A stretch of 26,218 bases of DNA from Reclinomonas americana ATCC 50394 (lineage: Eukaryota > Jakobida > Jakobea > Jakobida): the NCBI GenBank assembly GCA_048213135.1, contig AFZH01016498.1, forward strand, positions 1-26,218. The letters run 5' to 3'. The number at the start of each line of letters is the position of its first letter. Position 1 is the stretch's first letter. Made by a program: the position numbers and the translations under genes. The notes beneath the pieces are model-generated. The model ran no database searches, was not told where the DNA came from, and saw only the letters and a list, made by a program, of their open reading frames with translations. This document shows positions 1-10,075 of the stretch, in pieces.

Positions 1-7
1 CTCTTCT

Positions 8-60
<53 letters not shown>
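1..60. repeat. (CT)n microsatellite at window start
   Basis: A nearly pure CT dinucleotide tract followed by CTGT-type variants up to about position 82. It lies just upstream of the first visible acceptor (TTGTGCAG ending at 118), so it is probably the polypyrimidine-rich part of an intron of the Kelch/coiled-coil gene. Confidence 0.9.
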
Positions 61-67
<7 letters not shown>

Positions 68-118
68 GTCTGTCTGTCTCTTGTGTGGTACTGATTGATT
101 GCTTGTGTCGTTGTGCAG

Positions 119-2151
119 GTGGTGAAGACGCACCCGAGTTCCTCGGCTTCAATTTCGGCTCTGTGCGACCGTCAGCGGAGGTGCTGTTCTCTCATTCTCC
201 ACTCCTCTGATTGTGTGCTTCTCTCCATTGACAGCCTCCAGTCTCTTCGCTTCTTTGCCTTCTTCTCCTCTGTTTCCTCCTCCTCCTGCTGCTGCTACTT
301 ATCGCCTGCTTCATCTTCTTCTACCTCCCACCTCTCTTCTTCTTTCGCAGCAGGTGCTGCTGCCTCCGGTCTTTGCCTCTCTCTCTCCCCTCGCTCTCTC
401 TCTGTCTCTCACTCGCTCTGTCGTCTCTCCCTCTCCAGTTCCTGCTTCCATGTAGTCGGCCTCTTGTCTCTGGTGTTCTCATCTCCATTCTTCTTCTTCT
501 TCTCAGTCTGCTTCCTCCTCCTCCTCCTCCTGCTGCTGCTGCTCTTATTCTCGCTGCTTCTCCTTTGCTTCGCCTTCTTGTTCTTGCGCTGCTTCGCCTT
601 CTCCTTGTGTGCCTCCCTCTCTCTACCGCTTTGTTGCTTGCCTTCCATTTGTCTTCTTCTGCCTCCCCTTTCTCTTCTTCTCCCTCTCCTCTTCCTCCTG
701 CTCTTACTCCTTTTCCTTTGCTTTGCTTTCCTCCCTTCTTTCTCACCCCACTCCCCCTTCTCCTCACTCTCTTTCCCCCTCACAGGTCGTCCGACCACGC
801 GCCTTCCACGGAGCGGCGTCGTACCCAGCGCGACACTCGGTGATCATTCTCGGCGGTCGCGGTGGGGCTGCTGGCGACGAGTGGACGTCGGATGCGGTGG
901 AGCTGTCGGTGACGGTCAAGGTGCAGGAGGGCGACAGTGCGCTGCAGCAGCCGCAGCAGGCGGTGTTTCAGAGCGCCACCACTGTGTTGACCTACATGCC
1001 CAATCGGCTCACCAATCGGTGTGCGCATGTGTGCTGTCTGGTGCACACGCACTGGCTGGTGGTGGTCGGTGGTCTGGTGCCTCTTGAGGATGAACAAAAG
1101 TATGGATTGCCGCCGATTTTGGAGGCGTATGATTTGGGTGAGCAACCGCGCGGCGTAGCGACTCTCATTCTCTCTCTCTCTCTCTCTCTCTCCCCTTTGA
1201 GGCTTCGATTGTGACTGACGTTGTGTTTCTCCCCAGCGGGACGCGCGGTGGTCCCGTTGCGCTTTATTGGTCTACCGCGGTACGACCGGCTGCATTCACA
1301 TGCGGCCACTGCCGTGTCGGAGAGCCGCATTGTCATTGCCAGTGGATCGACGGCATCGCAGGTGCTCTCCGACGTGTGGGTGGTGGATTTTGCCGCCGAC
1401 GGTGATTTGCTTGATTCTGAAATCTTTTTTTCCCTCGTCTTGCGCTCACCGCCTTTGCAGGCACGGTCACATGGACGTCTGTGGCTCCATCGTACTCCAC
1501 ACCACATTTTACACCGCGTTCCGGATGCATCGCCGCTCCCGTGTCACCCGATGCGGTGCTGCTGCTGGGCGGATTGGGTGCCAGTGGAGAGCTCATGGAC
1601 GACATGTGGCTCTTGCAGCGCGACGTTGGTATGCAATTTGTGTGGGGAAGGATGTGTATTATGTACACGACACGTGGCCCACCCTCCGTACTATCGCAGC
1701 ACACAAATCGCAGCGACGGTGGCGCATGATTCACGTCCCCACGCCAGCCGACGCCTCGGACTTGCCAAGGTCGCGCTACCTGGCTTCGCTGACTCCGGGC
1801 GGTGCCCAGTTTGGGGAGGGCGCTGTGGTTCTGTACGGAGGATGTGCAGGAGCAGCGACGGAGCTGTGCAACGACGTATTTGTCGGCTTTGTGTTTACTC
1901 GTACGTCTCCCCAGAGATTCAGGTTTTGTTTGTGTTTTCAACTCATTTGCGATCGCATTCATTTTCCACACGTAGCGGACCTACCACCTCCGGCACAACC
2001 GACGCATTCCACACGCGCCGTGCACTTTGCTGGCGAGAGTCTGACGGCGTCGCCAGTGGCCACCGCTGACAGTGCTCTGCACGACAGCCGCAGCGAGCCC
2101 GATTCGGATGCGGATATGTTGAAGCAGTGGGCGGGAGGCGAGGATGACTCG
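119..2151 (+). other. Kelch propeller region, exons 1-6
   Basis: Exons at 119-180, 786-1137, 1237-1401, 1461-1628, 1700-1900 and 1976-2151. Typical Kelch units are visible: ARHSVIILGGRGG and then a SDAVEL element; HWLVVVGGL; SRIVIASGS then SDVWVVDF followed by TVTWTSV; DAVLLLGGLGASGEL then DDMWLL followed by RRWRMI; GAVVLYGGCAG then NDVFVGF. Each has the hydrophobic strand ending in GG (or SG), an acidic -DVW/-DMW element and, in several, a downstream tryptophan. At least five blades can be counted, so one more blade may lie before the window. After the last blade, residues rich in Pro, Ser and Asp form a linker into the coiled coil. Confidence 0.85.
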
Positions 2152-5100
2152 GTGAGCTCTGCCATGCTGGAAGGTACTCTGCGTGAACGCCTTCCTGCTC
2201 ACACTCTGCACGTAGCTGGTTTTGAGTGAGGGAAGAAGCTTGGAAGTACATCCCGACGACGCGGACGGTGCCGCCTTGATGGAGACATCGTCACGAGGGC
2301 ATCAAGCGACAGGTGCGTCTTTGTCGCGTACACTACTCGGAGTCAGATGTATCTGTGCTTACGATGTTTGTCACTCTCCTTCTCTCCCTTGCTCTCTCTG
2401 TTTCTCTGTGTGTCTCTGTGTGTGTGTGTGTTTCTCTCTCCGCGTCTCCTTCCGTGTCTCTCGCTGTCGCCGTCTCTCTCCCCCCTCCTCTCTACTGGGC
2501 AGTCGCCGTGCAACCATTGATTGATCGGGTGGCGGAGGACGTGCGCAATCAATCGACACGAATCACCGAGCGCGTCGCACAGCTGGAATCGAAACTGACG
2601 GTCGCGGAACGATTCGTCGCCGAGAACCGTGAGTCTCTGAAAAGCATTCGTGACACTCTTTTGTGCATCGTCGCACTCATCCTGTCGTGCATGTGTGCCG
2701 CAGGGAAACGATTGACCTCCATTCCCGAGCTGGAACAGACGCTGAAGCAGCGCGACTCGGAGTTGCAACAGATGCGCACAGAGGCCGCAGACGGCAAGCG
2801 AGTGGTGACCCTATTGCAGCAGGAGGTGGAAAAGGCACGTAAGCGAGTCGACGACGCGCGCTCGGAGGCTGCCGAAACCATGCGCAAGTTGCAAGACCTG
2901 CAAAAGCGCGACAAGGAGCAGGAGGACGAATTGACGCGCCGAGTGCACGAGTTGGACGAGCAGCTGGCGGCGTTGCAATCCGAGCCCGTGTGGCTGCGTG
3001 AACAGCTGACGGCCTGCCTGCACGAACGTGATCAGGCGCGCGCCGAACTGCTGACCCACCGCAACGCCCTGCGGCAGGCCGAGGAGGCGCAGACGGAGTT
3101 GGAGAATGTGCGATCCTCTCTGACGGCGTGCCAGCATGAGCGCGACGAGTTGCGCGCCAAGGTGGCACAGCTGGGCGACTACGCCGTGCAAGAGTCGATC
3201 ATGCAGGCTGAGATTCAGAGCCTGAAGGAGCAGTTGGCAGAGGCACACACGGAGCGGGATGTGGCGCAGGCGGAGGCGGCGGCGTTGAGAGCGACCGCTG
3301 TCGATCTCCACGCGCAGGTGGAAATGTCGACGGCGGCGGCGGCACAGGTGAGCTTGTTGGGAGAGGGTGGACAGAGATTAAGTTGGGGAGTGATTGACGC
3401 CTGATGTTGTTGGTGTGCCCGTTCCAGGCGCAAGATGGAGCGTCGGAGGCGTGGGGCATTGTGGCGCAGCTGCGGTTCGAATTGGAGCAGACGGCGCAAG
3501 ACCTCGAAGCAGTTTTGTCTCTCTTTCGTCGTCGCTTTGCTTTGGTGTGTTTCTCACACGTGCATTGACAGCTTCGCGAAGAGGTCGCCGCGGAGCGTGA
3601 AGAGCCCAAGTCACCACCACCGCCAGCGCAATCACCGCCAGTCGTGTCGCCGACAGTGGCGAGCTCACCCAAGGCTGAGGAGTTGGCAGTGGAGCTGGAG
3701 CGGGCGAAGCTTGAGATGGCGTCGCTGAGGCAGTATCAGAGCATGTTGGTGGTGAGGAAAGGGAGAGGGGTATTAAGGGTAATGAGGGAAAGGGAGGGAA
3801 GGGGGGAGGAAGAGAGGAGAGTGAGGGTGGAGCTGGAGCGGGCGAAGCTCGAGATGGCGTCGCTGAGGCAGTATCAGAGCATGTTGGTGGTGAGGAAAGG
3901 GAAAGGGGTAATGAGAGGAAGGGAGTAATGAGGGAAAGGGAAATTAGGGAAAGGGATGTCGGGAGGGAGAAAGAGGGAAGGGGGGAGGCGGACGGAGGGA
4001 GAAGAGAAAGGAGGAGAAGGGAGAAGGAGAAAGGGAAAGAGAAAGGGGGGCAAGAGAGGGGGAGAAACTGTGAGTGAGTGGGATATGGGCGGACTGAAGG
4101 GACAGAGTGGGGGTGCTTGAGAGACGCAGAAGAAGGATCGTAGTGACAGCAGGCTGTTGGAGAGAAGTGTTTGTATCTGCGGGGTGAGTGAAGAGACTGT
4201 GGGAATGAGAAGTAGAATATGCGAGTGCTTGAATAGGAGGGAGGGAATGTGTGTGTTTTGCACAACGTCACTGACTCGCTCATTCGCAGGAGGAAATGGA
4301 GCAACTGAAGGCCGATCACGCCCGATCGACGCAGCGAGTGCACAACGACAAGCTGCGCCACGACAAGATTGTCGCATCGATGCGCGAGGTTCGTGCCAGC
4401 AGCTGCGGCAAGTAATGCAGCGCATTCCTCCTCCTTCTCACTGTCGCTCGCCACGGCTGCAGGAGCTGAGTCAGGAGAGGGAAGCGCACACCGCGGTGGT
4501 GCAGGACTTGGAGGAGCAGCTGCAGCTAGCGCGGGAGAATGCTGGTGACCAGACGTGGCTCAGCGAGCACGATGGATCCTCGCGAAGCAGCATTAGTGCT
4601 GCGCTGCACGACACAGTGGTGGAGGTTGGTGTGACTTGACATGTGTATGTGATAACCACCTTTTCTCCCCTCAGGGTCGCTAACGGAATGGATGTGTGTG
4701 TGTGCTTGCAGACCTTGCAGGCGCGTCTGGGTGACCTGGAGGACGAAATCGTGCGATTGCACATGGAGGCCTCACGCCACATTCAGCCGCTAAAGGAGCG
4801 CATTATGGAGCTGGAAGAGGCACAGGCCGAGTCCACGAATCTGACCATGGCACTGGAGAGCGAGCGCCTACAGTGGGATGGCGAGCGGCAAGCGTTGCTC
4901 GATGAGAAGAACGAGGTGGAGGCCCGCGTGCTGCAATTCAAGGAGGAGAAGCGCCACCTGAAGAGGGTGTTGCACGAGCACATGCAAGCGGCGTTGCACA
5001 TGCAGGAGATGATGCGCAATCTGCAGTCGCAGGTTGCCGAGTTTACGAGTTGCGCGCACCGAGGCCAGTTGTTGCTTCTGTCGCGCCACTCATTTTCCTT

Positions 5101-7065
5101 TCCGGGTTCCCCCCTCTACGTAGCATCGGACGCCTTCAGTCCATTGCACGTGCTGCTGCGGTGGTGGCAGGACGCCGAGACGCGGCCACACCTCCTCGAA
5201 CAACTCCGCGCCGTGCATTCGCGACATCCGTCCATGTTTGCCGGCCTGGCTGCCGGCACGCCAACCGCCTCGGTGTTGTCGCCACTCAAGTCGGCTCGTG
5301 CGCTGAATGCCGGCGAGCTGCACGAGGCGGTGAGCAATGTGTGGAGTACGGGGGATGGAGCGCGGCGGGAGGCGCTGCTCGGCACGCTGCGCATGCTGTG
5401 TGAACAGCATGGTGATTTTGTGGAGGCGTTGCAGCAGCAGTTGCCCGGGGTGCCGGAGGTGGGGGAGGTGAGCGGAAAGGGAAAAGGGGGAAAGGGGATA
5501 AAGGGGGAAGGGGGAAGGAGAAGAAGGGTGAAGGAAGGGGGAAGGAGAATAGGAAAGGGCGGAGAGGTGGAGTGGGAGGACGAGACCGAAATCGAGAAGT
5601 GAGTGAGGAGAGAGTACAGGGAGAACATAGGCGAGTTTCTTGTTTTGAGACAGGGAGCAAGAGGAGAGAGGACGCATGATGGGAGAGGAGCGAGTATTCG
5701 GGATGCGAGAGAGCGATCGAGAGGAGAGAGGGAAAATCAAGGAAGACAGCAAGGCTGAACGATAGGGAGTGAAGGAGGAAAAAGAAAACTAAAGGGAGAG
5801 ACAGGAAGCATGAGGGGAGCGGGCAATTAAGGATGAGCTCAAGAATGAATGGGAGAGAGTCAAGGAGGAGAGACAACTGAAGGGGAGGAGCACTGGCGAG
5901 TGTTTAGGACGTGAGACAGGGAGCGAAGGAGGAGAGGGCAACATGGAAATAGGAGGAAACCGAGAAAGAAAGAGGGGAGAGTAACGGCGACTACCTGGGA
6001 GGGTAAGACGAGGGGCGAAGGAGGAGAAGCCAACAGAAGGGAGAGAAGGAGGTAACAGAGATAAAGGAAGGAGGTCAATAGCGACTGTTTGGGAAGTGAG
6101 ATAGGGAGTGAGATGGGAGAGGACAATAGAAGGGAGGAAGGAGGAAACCAATAAGGAGGAGAGAGCAATTGTGACAAGTTGGGAGGTGAGACAGGGAGCG
6201 GGCGAAAGAAAGAAGTGAATCAGGAGAGAGAGAGAAATCGGGAGAGCAATGGTGAGTATTTTGGAAGTGAGGCAGGAGTATGATGCATGGAGAGATCAGC
6301 AGAGATATTTTTTTCTTGTCAATCATAGATCAGAATGCGAGCGGACAGAGGCATTCTTTGCGCTGATCGAGAATAGGGTCATTACTTATCGCGAGTTGTT
6401 GGAGAAACGCTCGTGGTGATCTGTTCGTGGTTAAGATGTAACTCGTTGAGAGATGAGATATGATGCACGCATGTGATCGATTGTGCTTCTCTTTCCTTGC
6501 TGCCCCCTACTCATTATCTCTTCCTCCCCACGCACAGCTCGTTCCGCAATGGATGGCGTCCGAGTCCACTCGCGATCGCCTCTTGTGTGCCGTGCGCGAC
6601 TGGCGCGACGAGTCGCCACAGCACGCGCAGGTGTGGAGCAACATTGTGGGCTCGGAGGATCAGGACCAGGTGGCACACGGGCTGCTGGCGGACATGATTC
6701 GTTGCGGAATCGTTGAGAAGATGTGCGTCGACGTGTGCATCGAGCTCACTGTGATCTCGTTGCAGAGCGCGTGATTCCCACGTTTGAGAACGGCGTGCTG
6801 GAGAAGCTCGATCGCTTCTCGTTCCGGCTAGACGAGGCCGTGATGAATGTGGATCGCACGCGCGAGGTGCTGGAGCGAGTGCAGCCGGCGCAGATGGAGG
6901 TCGTGGACTTGGTGGCGGCTTCGGTGGAGGATGTGATGAAGGTGCATCAGGAGGTCAAGCGCAATGCCGATCTCTTGTCCCAGCAGGTGAGAGGGAGGGG
7001 GAGGGGGAGGGAGGGAGGGAGGGGGAGAGGGAGGGAAAATGGTACAAGACAGCAAATGCACTACC

Positions 7066-7130
<65 letters not shown>

Positions 7131-8536
7131 TGTGTCTGTATTTTGCAGTGCTTGCTTGGGGTTTCATTGTGTTGTACCCTGTTCTCTCTTGTGTCTGTCT
7201 GGCTGAATGTCTTGATGATGTGCTGTGGTTCGCTGCGTTGTGGTCTCTCTCTTTCAGTGCCTGTATGCGTGTGTTGGAACTGTGTATGTTGCAGTGCCCT
7301 ACTTTGCTGTGCTGTGCGGTGCGGTGCGGTGCTGTGCGGTGCTGTGCGGTGCTGTGCGGTGCTGTGCTGTGCTGTGCTGTGCTGTGCTGTGCTGTGCTGT
7401 GCTGTGCTGTGCTGTACTGTGCTGTGCTGTGCTGTGCTGTGCGGTGCGGTGCGGTGCGGTGCGGTGCGGTGCGGTGCGGTGCGGTGCGGTGCGGTGCTGT
7501 GCTGTGCTGTGCTGTGCTGTGCTGTGCTGTGCTGTGCTGTGCTGTGCTGTGCTGTGCTGTGCTGTGCTGTGCTGTGTGCTGTGCTGTGCCGTGCTGTGCT
7601 GTGCTGTGCTGTGCTGTCCGTGCGGTGCTGTACTGAATACCATATTATGTTCTGTCGATCTGTGCTGTGCTGTTCTTGTCTGTGCTGTGCTGTGCTGTGC
7701 TTGCGTGCGTTTATGTGTGTGTGCATCGTTGTTCCGTGCGTTTTTGAACTATCTGTATCAATGCGTATTTGTATGCCTGGCCTTGTGCTATGATGTGCTG
7801 CGGTGTTGCGCTGTGGTCTCTCTTTCTGTGCATGAGTGCAAGTGATGTGCTGTGCCGTATTGTGCTGCGCTGTGCTGTGCTGTGCTGTGCTGTGCTGTGC
7901 TGTGCTGTGCTGTGCTGTGCTGTGCTGTGCTGTGCTGTATCATCTCTCTCTCTCTCTGTGCCGTGGTGTTTGTGCTCATCCATTTCTTGACGACGCACAG
8001 ATCGCGCACAATCAGAGCCTGCTGGAGGCCTCCCGCGGTCGCAAGAGCGGTGGTGGCACGTCGGGCGGCCAGCAGCAGGTGCAGACTCAACGATCGCAGG
8101 CCATGGCGGCAGCGGGTCCTCCTCCTCCGCTCTCGTCGTCGTCGGGTGTTTCGTCGATGCCTGGCTCGTCGGCTCCGACGCCCGAGTTGTCGGCATCGTC
8201 GGCGGCGGCGGTGGAGTTGATACGGGGTACGGGGGCGGAGGGTGTGGCGCACATGCTGCGGTCGCGGTTGGCCGATAATTGGACGAGGGTGAGTGGAGAG
8301 GGGAAGGGACGGGGGGAAGGGAGAAGAAGAAAGGGGGTAGACAGCAGGCGAATGAGAATGCTTTAGAGATAGAGAGTGAGAATAGCCAGTAACAGACAGA
8401 ATGTTGAGCGAGAGAGTTGATGTGTGAAGACTTCAAGAGTTTCAGTGTGTGTTTGAGAAGACAGTGGGCGAGTTGGTGTGTACAACGTACGGTGTGTGCA
8501 GAAAATGCACGAGTTCGTGCGATTGTGAGTGCGAAA

Positions 8537-8614
<78 letters not shown>

Positions 8615-9065
8615 AGAATGAGGTCGGAAATAGCGAGCGAGCGAGTAAGTAAGAGAACAGTGCAGCTACAGAAGAGTTCGATAGTTTTGTGGTCCGTATG
8701 TGTGCGAGAGAGAGAGAGAGAGGAGACAGTGAAAGGTGTGAGCAACAGAAAACACGAGTATGGAAGTTTGAGCGAGCGAGACAGAAAGACGGAGAAGAGA
8801 CGAGTGAGTGACCAGATGTGTGAAGGGAAGGCTGACATGGAGAAAAGGTGCACGACAGCGAGTTGAACACAGAAAGGTTGAGATCTTGAATTCGGAGATT
8901 CGTGAGTCCGAGTGGCTGCGACCGCACACTCACTCACACGCGCACACGCACACACAGGCTGACCAACTCATCGGCACGCTGCTGCAAACGTGTGCCAGTC
9001 GCAAGAACGACATTCAATCTGTGCAGTCGACACCGACTGCGAAAATGGAGCGAACTTCGGCGTGA
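119..9065 (+). CDS. Kelch-repeat / coiled-coil protein, 19 exons visible, 5' partial
   Basis: A large spliced gene. Nineteen exons with GT/AG introns (one weak GTTTTG donor) keep one frame from 119 to a TGA at 9063-9065, giving about 1,324 residues. The N-terminal third carries Kelch repeats (a beta-propeller that usually binds partner proteins); the middle is charged heptad-rich coiled coil; the end is a Ser/Gly/Pro linker plus a short helix. No signal peptide or membrane segment is seen, so a cytoplasmic scaffold role is inferred. Kelch plus long coiled coil occurs in Tea1-like polarity factors and Rab-effector-like proteins, but I cannot assign orthology. The first exon here opens with two bases of a split codon, so the start codon lies upstream of the window. 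Exon coordinates are given in the three domain entries. The least certain joins are 2151/2216, 5048/5124 and 6700/6766. Confidence 0.8.
181..785 (+). other. Long pyrimidine-rich intron
   Basis: A 605-nt intron between GTGCTGTTCTC at 181 and the acceptor CCTCACAG ending at 785. The sense strand is almost entirely C and T with CTTCTT, CTCCTC and CTGCTG tracts, so all three frames are open for long stretches and give artefactual Leu/Ser-rich peptides. No gene is supported inside it. Confidence 0.75.
2152..2229 (+). other. Two competing splice donors sharing one acceptor
   Basis: GTGAGC at 2152 and GTACTC at 2174 both precede the single acceptor CACGTAG ending at 2215. Using 2152 gives a 64-nt intron and joins in phase 0 to an exon reading LVLSEGRSLEVHPDD, which continues through the coiled coil. 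Using 2174 gives a 42-nt intron and reaches a TGA at 2227-2229; leaving the intron in gives the same stop. The choice decides between the full-length protein and a short Kelch-only form. Confidence 0.6.
2216..5467 (+). other. Coiled-coil region, exons 7-15
   Basis: Exons at 2216-2312, 2503-2628, 2704-3347, 3428-3511, 3572-3751, 4290-4388, 4463-4624, 4712-5048 and 5124-5467. The long exon 2704-3347 encodes about 214 residues rich in Glu, Gln, Arg, Leu and Ala with heptad spacing (for example LEQTLKQRDSELQQM and LKEQLAEAHTERD). A Pro/Ser/Val-rich break near 3600-3670 (SPPPPAQSPPVVSP) separates two coiled-coil blocks. The last exon is less charged and contains Trp pairs (LLRWWQDAE), suggesting a small folded domain after the coil. 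The join 5048/5124 uses donor GTTGCG and acceptor CTACGTAG because only that choice keeps the frame. Confidence 0.75.
3689..3905 (+). repeat. 138-bp tandem duplication across an exon-intron boundary
   Basis: The segment from 3689 (GTGGAGCTGGAGCGGGCGAA) to about 3767 recurs 138 bp later from 3827, with one T/C difference in an AAGCTT/AAGCTC site. It holds the last 63 nt of the exon ending at 3751, its donor and the start of the intron. The second copy has no pyrimidine tract ahead of it, so it is probably an unspliced pseudo-exon, although 138 is a multiple of three and the read-through frame stays open to 3928. Confidence 0.85.
5468..6537 (+). repeat. Purine-rich intron built of a degenerate ~85-bp repeat
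   Basis: A 1,070-nt intron from GTGAGCGG at 5468 to CCCACGCACAG ending at 6537. From about 5627 it contains at least six diverged copies of a unit centred on GCGAGTGTTT(A/G)GGA-(C/A)GTGAGACAGGGAGCG, seen near 5627, 5892, 5980, 6076, 6166 and 6246, spaced roughly 80-95 bp later in the array. The sense strand is GA-rich, so the opposite strand shows long spurious Leu/Ser/Pro frames. I see no gene in it. Confidence 0.75.
7067..7127. repeat. (GT)n microsatellite
   Basis: About thirty GT dinucleotides within the intron 6987-8000. Part of a compound simple-repeat array with the downstream pentanucleotide tracts. Confidence 0.95.
7305..7636. repeat. Pentanucleotide TGTGC/GGTGC satellite, larger block
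   Basis: About 65 head-to-tail copies of a 5-mer, GCTGT or GCGGT, arranged in blocks: mixed at 7315-7360, pure GCTGT to about 7440 with one TACTG variant, nearly pure GCGGT at 7441-7497, then pure GCTGT. The phase slips at about 7575 (TGTGTGCTG). Neither 5-mer yields a stop in any frame on either strand, which creates long artefactual Cys/Ala/Val/Leu or Ser/Thr/Ala/Gln/His frames. Confidence 0.95.
7847..7938. repeat. Pentanucleotide TGTGC satellite, second block
   Basis: A second array of about 18 GCTGT units in the same intron, separated from the first by about 200 bp that retain scattered TGTGC units (for example 7671-7702). The spacer and the start of this block share the phrase TGGTCTCTCTTTC with 7239-7252, so the block and its flank may have arisen by a larger duplication. 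Confidence 0.9.
8538..8613. repeat. Compound (CA)n(GA)n microsatellite
   Basis: About 29 CA units (8538-8596) pass directly into GA units within the intron 8289-8957. The rest of that intron is purine-rich unique sequence with no supported gene. Confidence 0.95.
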
Positions 9066-9575
9066 GACGTGTATCACTCATTGTAACAATTTGTCTGTTG
9101 TACGTTGTGGGGGAAGGAGTAGCGCGACGGCATGCTGTTGCAAGCTGCTGGTTCATGCACAGGTCGTTGTGGCGGTTTCAGCGCACAAAGGGAGGTTGAA
9201 TGCTGCTGGGAGATGGGGGCACGAGCTTGTATTGGGTGACGAGTGCTGATCCACACAGCACGTCTTGCAGAATCGGAATGGATCCCCTTGCTGAGAAACC
9301 TGCTGGCATGCCGCGGTTAGACCTCGTAGCGGTGATTGGCATGCCTTGAAGCAGCCCCGTAACAACAATTATTCTGTGTACGATCGCAGAAAACGCTATG
9401 CATCTATGCAAGTGCGTCAACTCCACTGGTCAACCGCGCTTATGCGGTGTGAAGATCGCAGTTCTCGACTTGTTCGGAGCTCCGAGAGCGAACACACGCA
9501 CAAGAAACGTTAACCTGCTGCTGCCTCAAGATTGGTGTTTGTGTTGATGTTTTGGATACAGTTGAACTTGGTCGT
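9066..9575. other. 3' flank of the Kelch/coiled-coil gene, no gene seen
   Basis: Mixed-composition sequence after the stop at 9063-9065. No open frame with coding character or consistent splice sites was found. It is less repetitive than the introns and probably holds the 3' UTR and termination signals. Confidence 0.5.
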
Positions 9576-9644
9576 CAAGACAGCTGTTGCTTGTTTGTTG
9601 GTGAATGAAATTGTTGTTGTCAACAAACAGCAACAGCTGTCTTG
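9576..9644. repeat. 24-bp near-perfect inverted repeat with 20-nt loop
   Basis: Left arm 9576-9600 and right arm 9621-9644 are reverse complements apart from one extra T in the left arm, around the shared core CAAGACAGCTGTTGCT. The loop is GTGAATGAAATTGTTGTTGT. Transcribed from either strand it would give a strong hairpin of about 24 pairs. No gene overlaps it. Confidence 0.85.
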
Positions 9645-10075
9645 AAACAAGGATCGAAACAAGCGTCTCGACGGCTTTTGGATTTCTTGTATGCTCCCCT
9701 CGCTTTCACCTATTCGCTCTCCACCTATGACCCCTTGCCATGAAATCTAGGAGAGCACGGTTGCTCAAGAAGCACGCACAGCAGTGATCCAGAGCGCTCT
9801 CTGCCTGTTGCCATCGAAATTGTCGTGAGACGTCGGCATTTTCGTCCTGTCCCACAACTTTCTTTCTGCGTGGAGCGAATGACACCGCCGTCACTTTGCT
9901 CATCCACCTGCGACTAGTCACACACGATGACTGCCGCGTAGAGCATCCTGTCGCGCCCTCTGCATTCAGAAGCGGGCTGTGTTTCAATGGCATGTGCATG
10001 TGCACCACACATGCCCACACTTGCACGAGTTGCCACGACAACTGCTGCAACAGCAGCATCGACCAGATGCTGCTT

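Larger units (their letters stand above)
6538..9065 (+). other. C-terminal tail of the Kelch/coiled-coil protein, exons 16-19
   Basis: Exons at 6538-6700, 6766-6986, 8001-8288 and 8958-9065. The first two encode a helical segment containing LVPQWMASESTRDRL and VIPTFENGVLEKLDRFSF, followed by VKRNADLLSQQ. The third is a low-complexity Gln/Ser/Ala/Pro linker. The last encodes ADQLIGTLLQTC and ends ...KMERTSA before the stop. For the 6700/6766 join I used donor GTTGCG at 6701 (65-nt intron), which keeps the frame; the more tempting donor GTGCGT at 6723 would shift it. No known domain is recognised. Confidence 0.65.

Noticed and set aside
95-1087. A 330-residue Leu/Ser/Cys-rich open frame at the left end
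   Set aside because: It runs through a CT-rich intron and is out of frame with the Kelch exons; its composition is that of translated CTTCTC repeats.
2174-2279. Splitting the Kelch and coiled-coil parts into two genes (stop at 2227, new ATG at 2279)
   Set aside because: It would leave only 49 bp between genes, whereas the donor at 2152 joins both parts in frame with a normal 64-nt intron. It is kept as a possible isoform.
6701-6765. Donor GTGCGT at 6723 for the intron ending at 6765
   Set aside because: It resembles the consensus better than GTTGCG at 6701, but the join shifts the frame and loses VIPTFENGVLEKL.
7061-7990. Long open frames on both strands rich in Cys-Ala-Val or Ser-Thr-Ala-Gln-His
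   Set aside because: These are translations of the TGTGC/GGTGC pentanucleotide and (GT)n arrays, which cannot form stop codons; they sit inside an intron.
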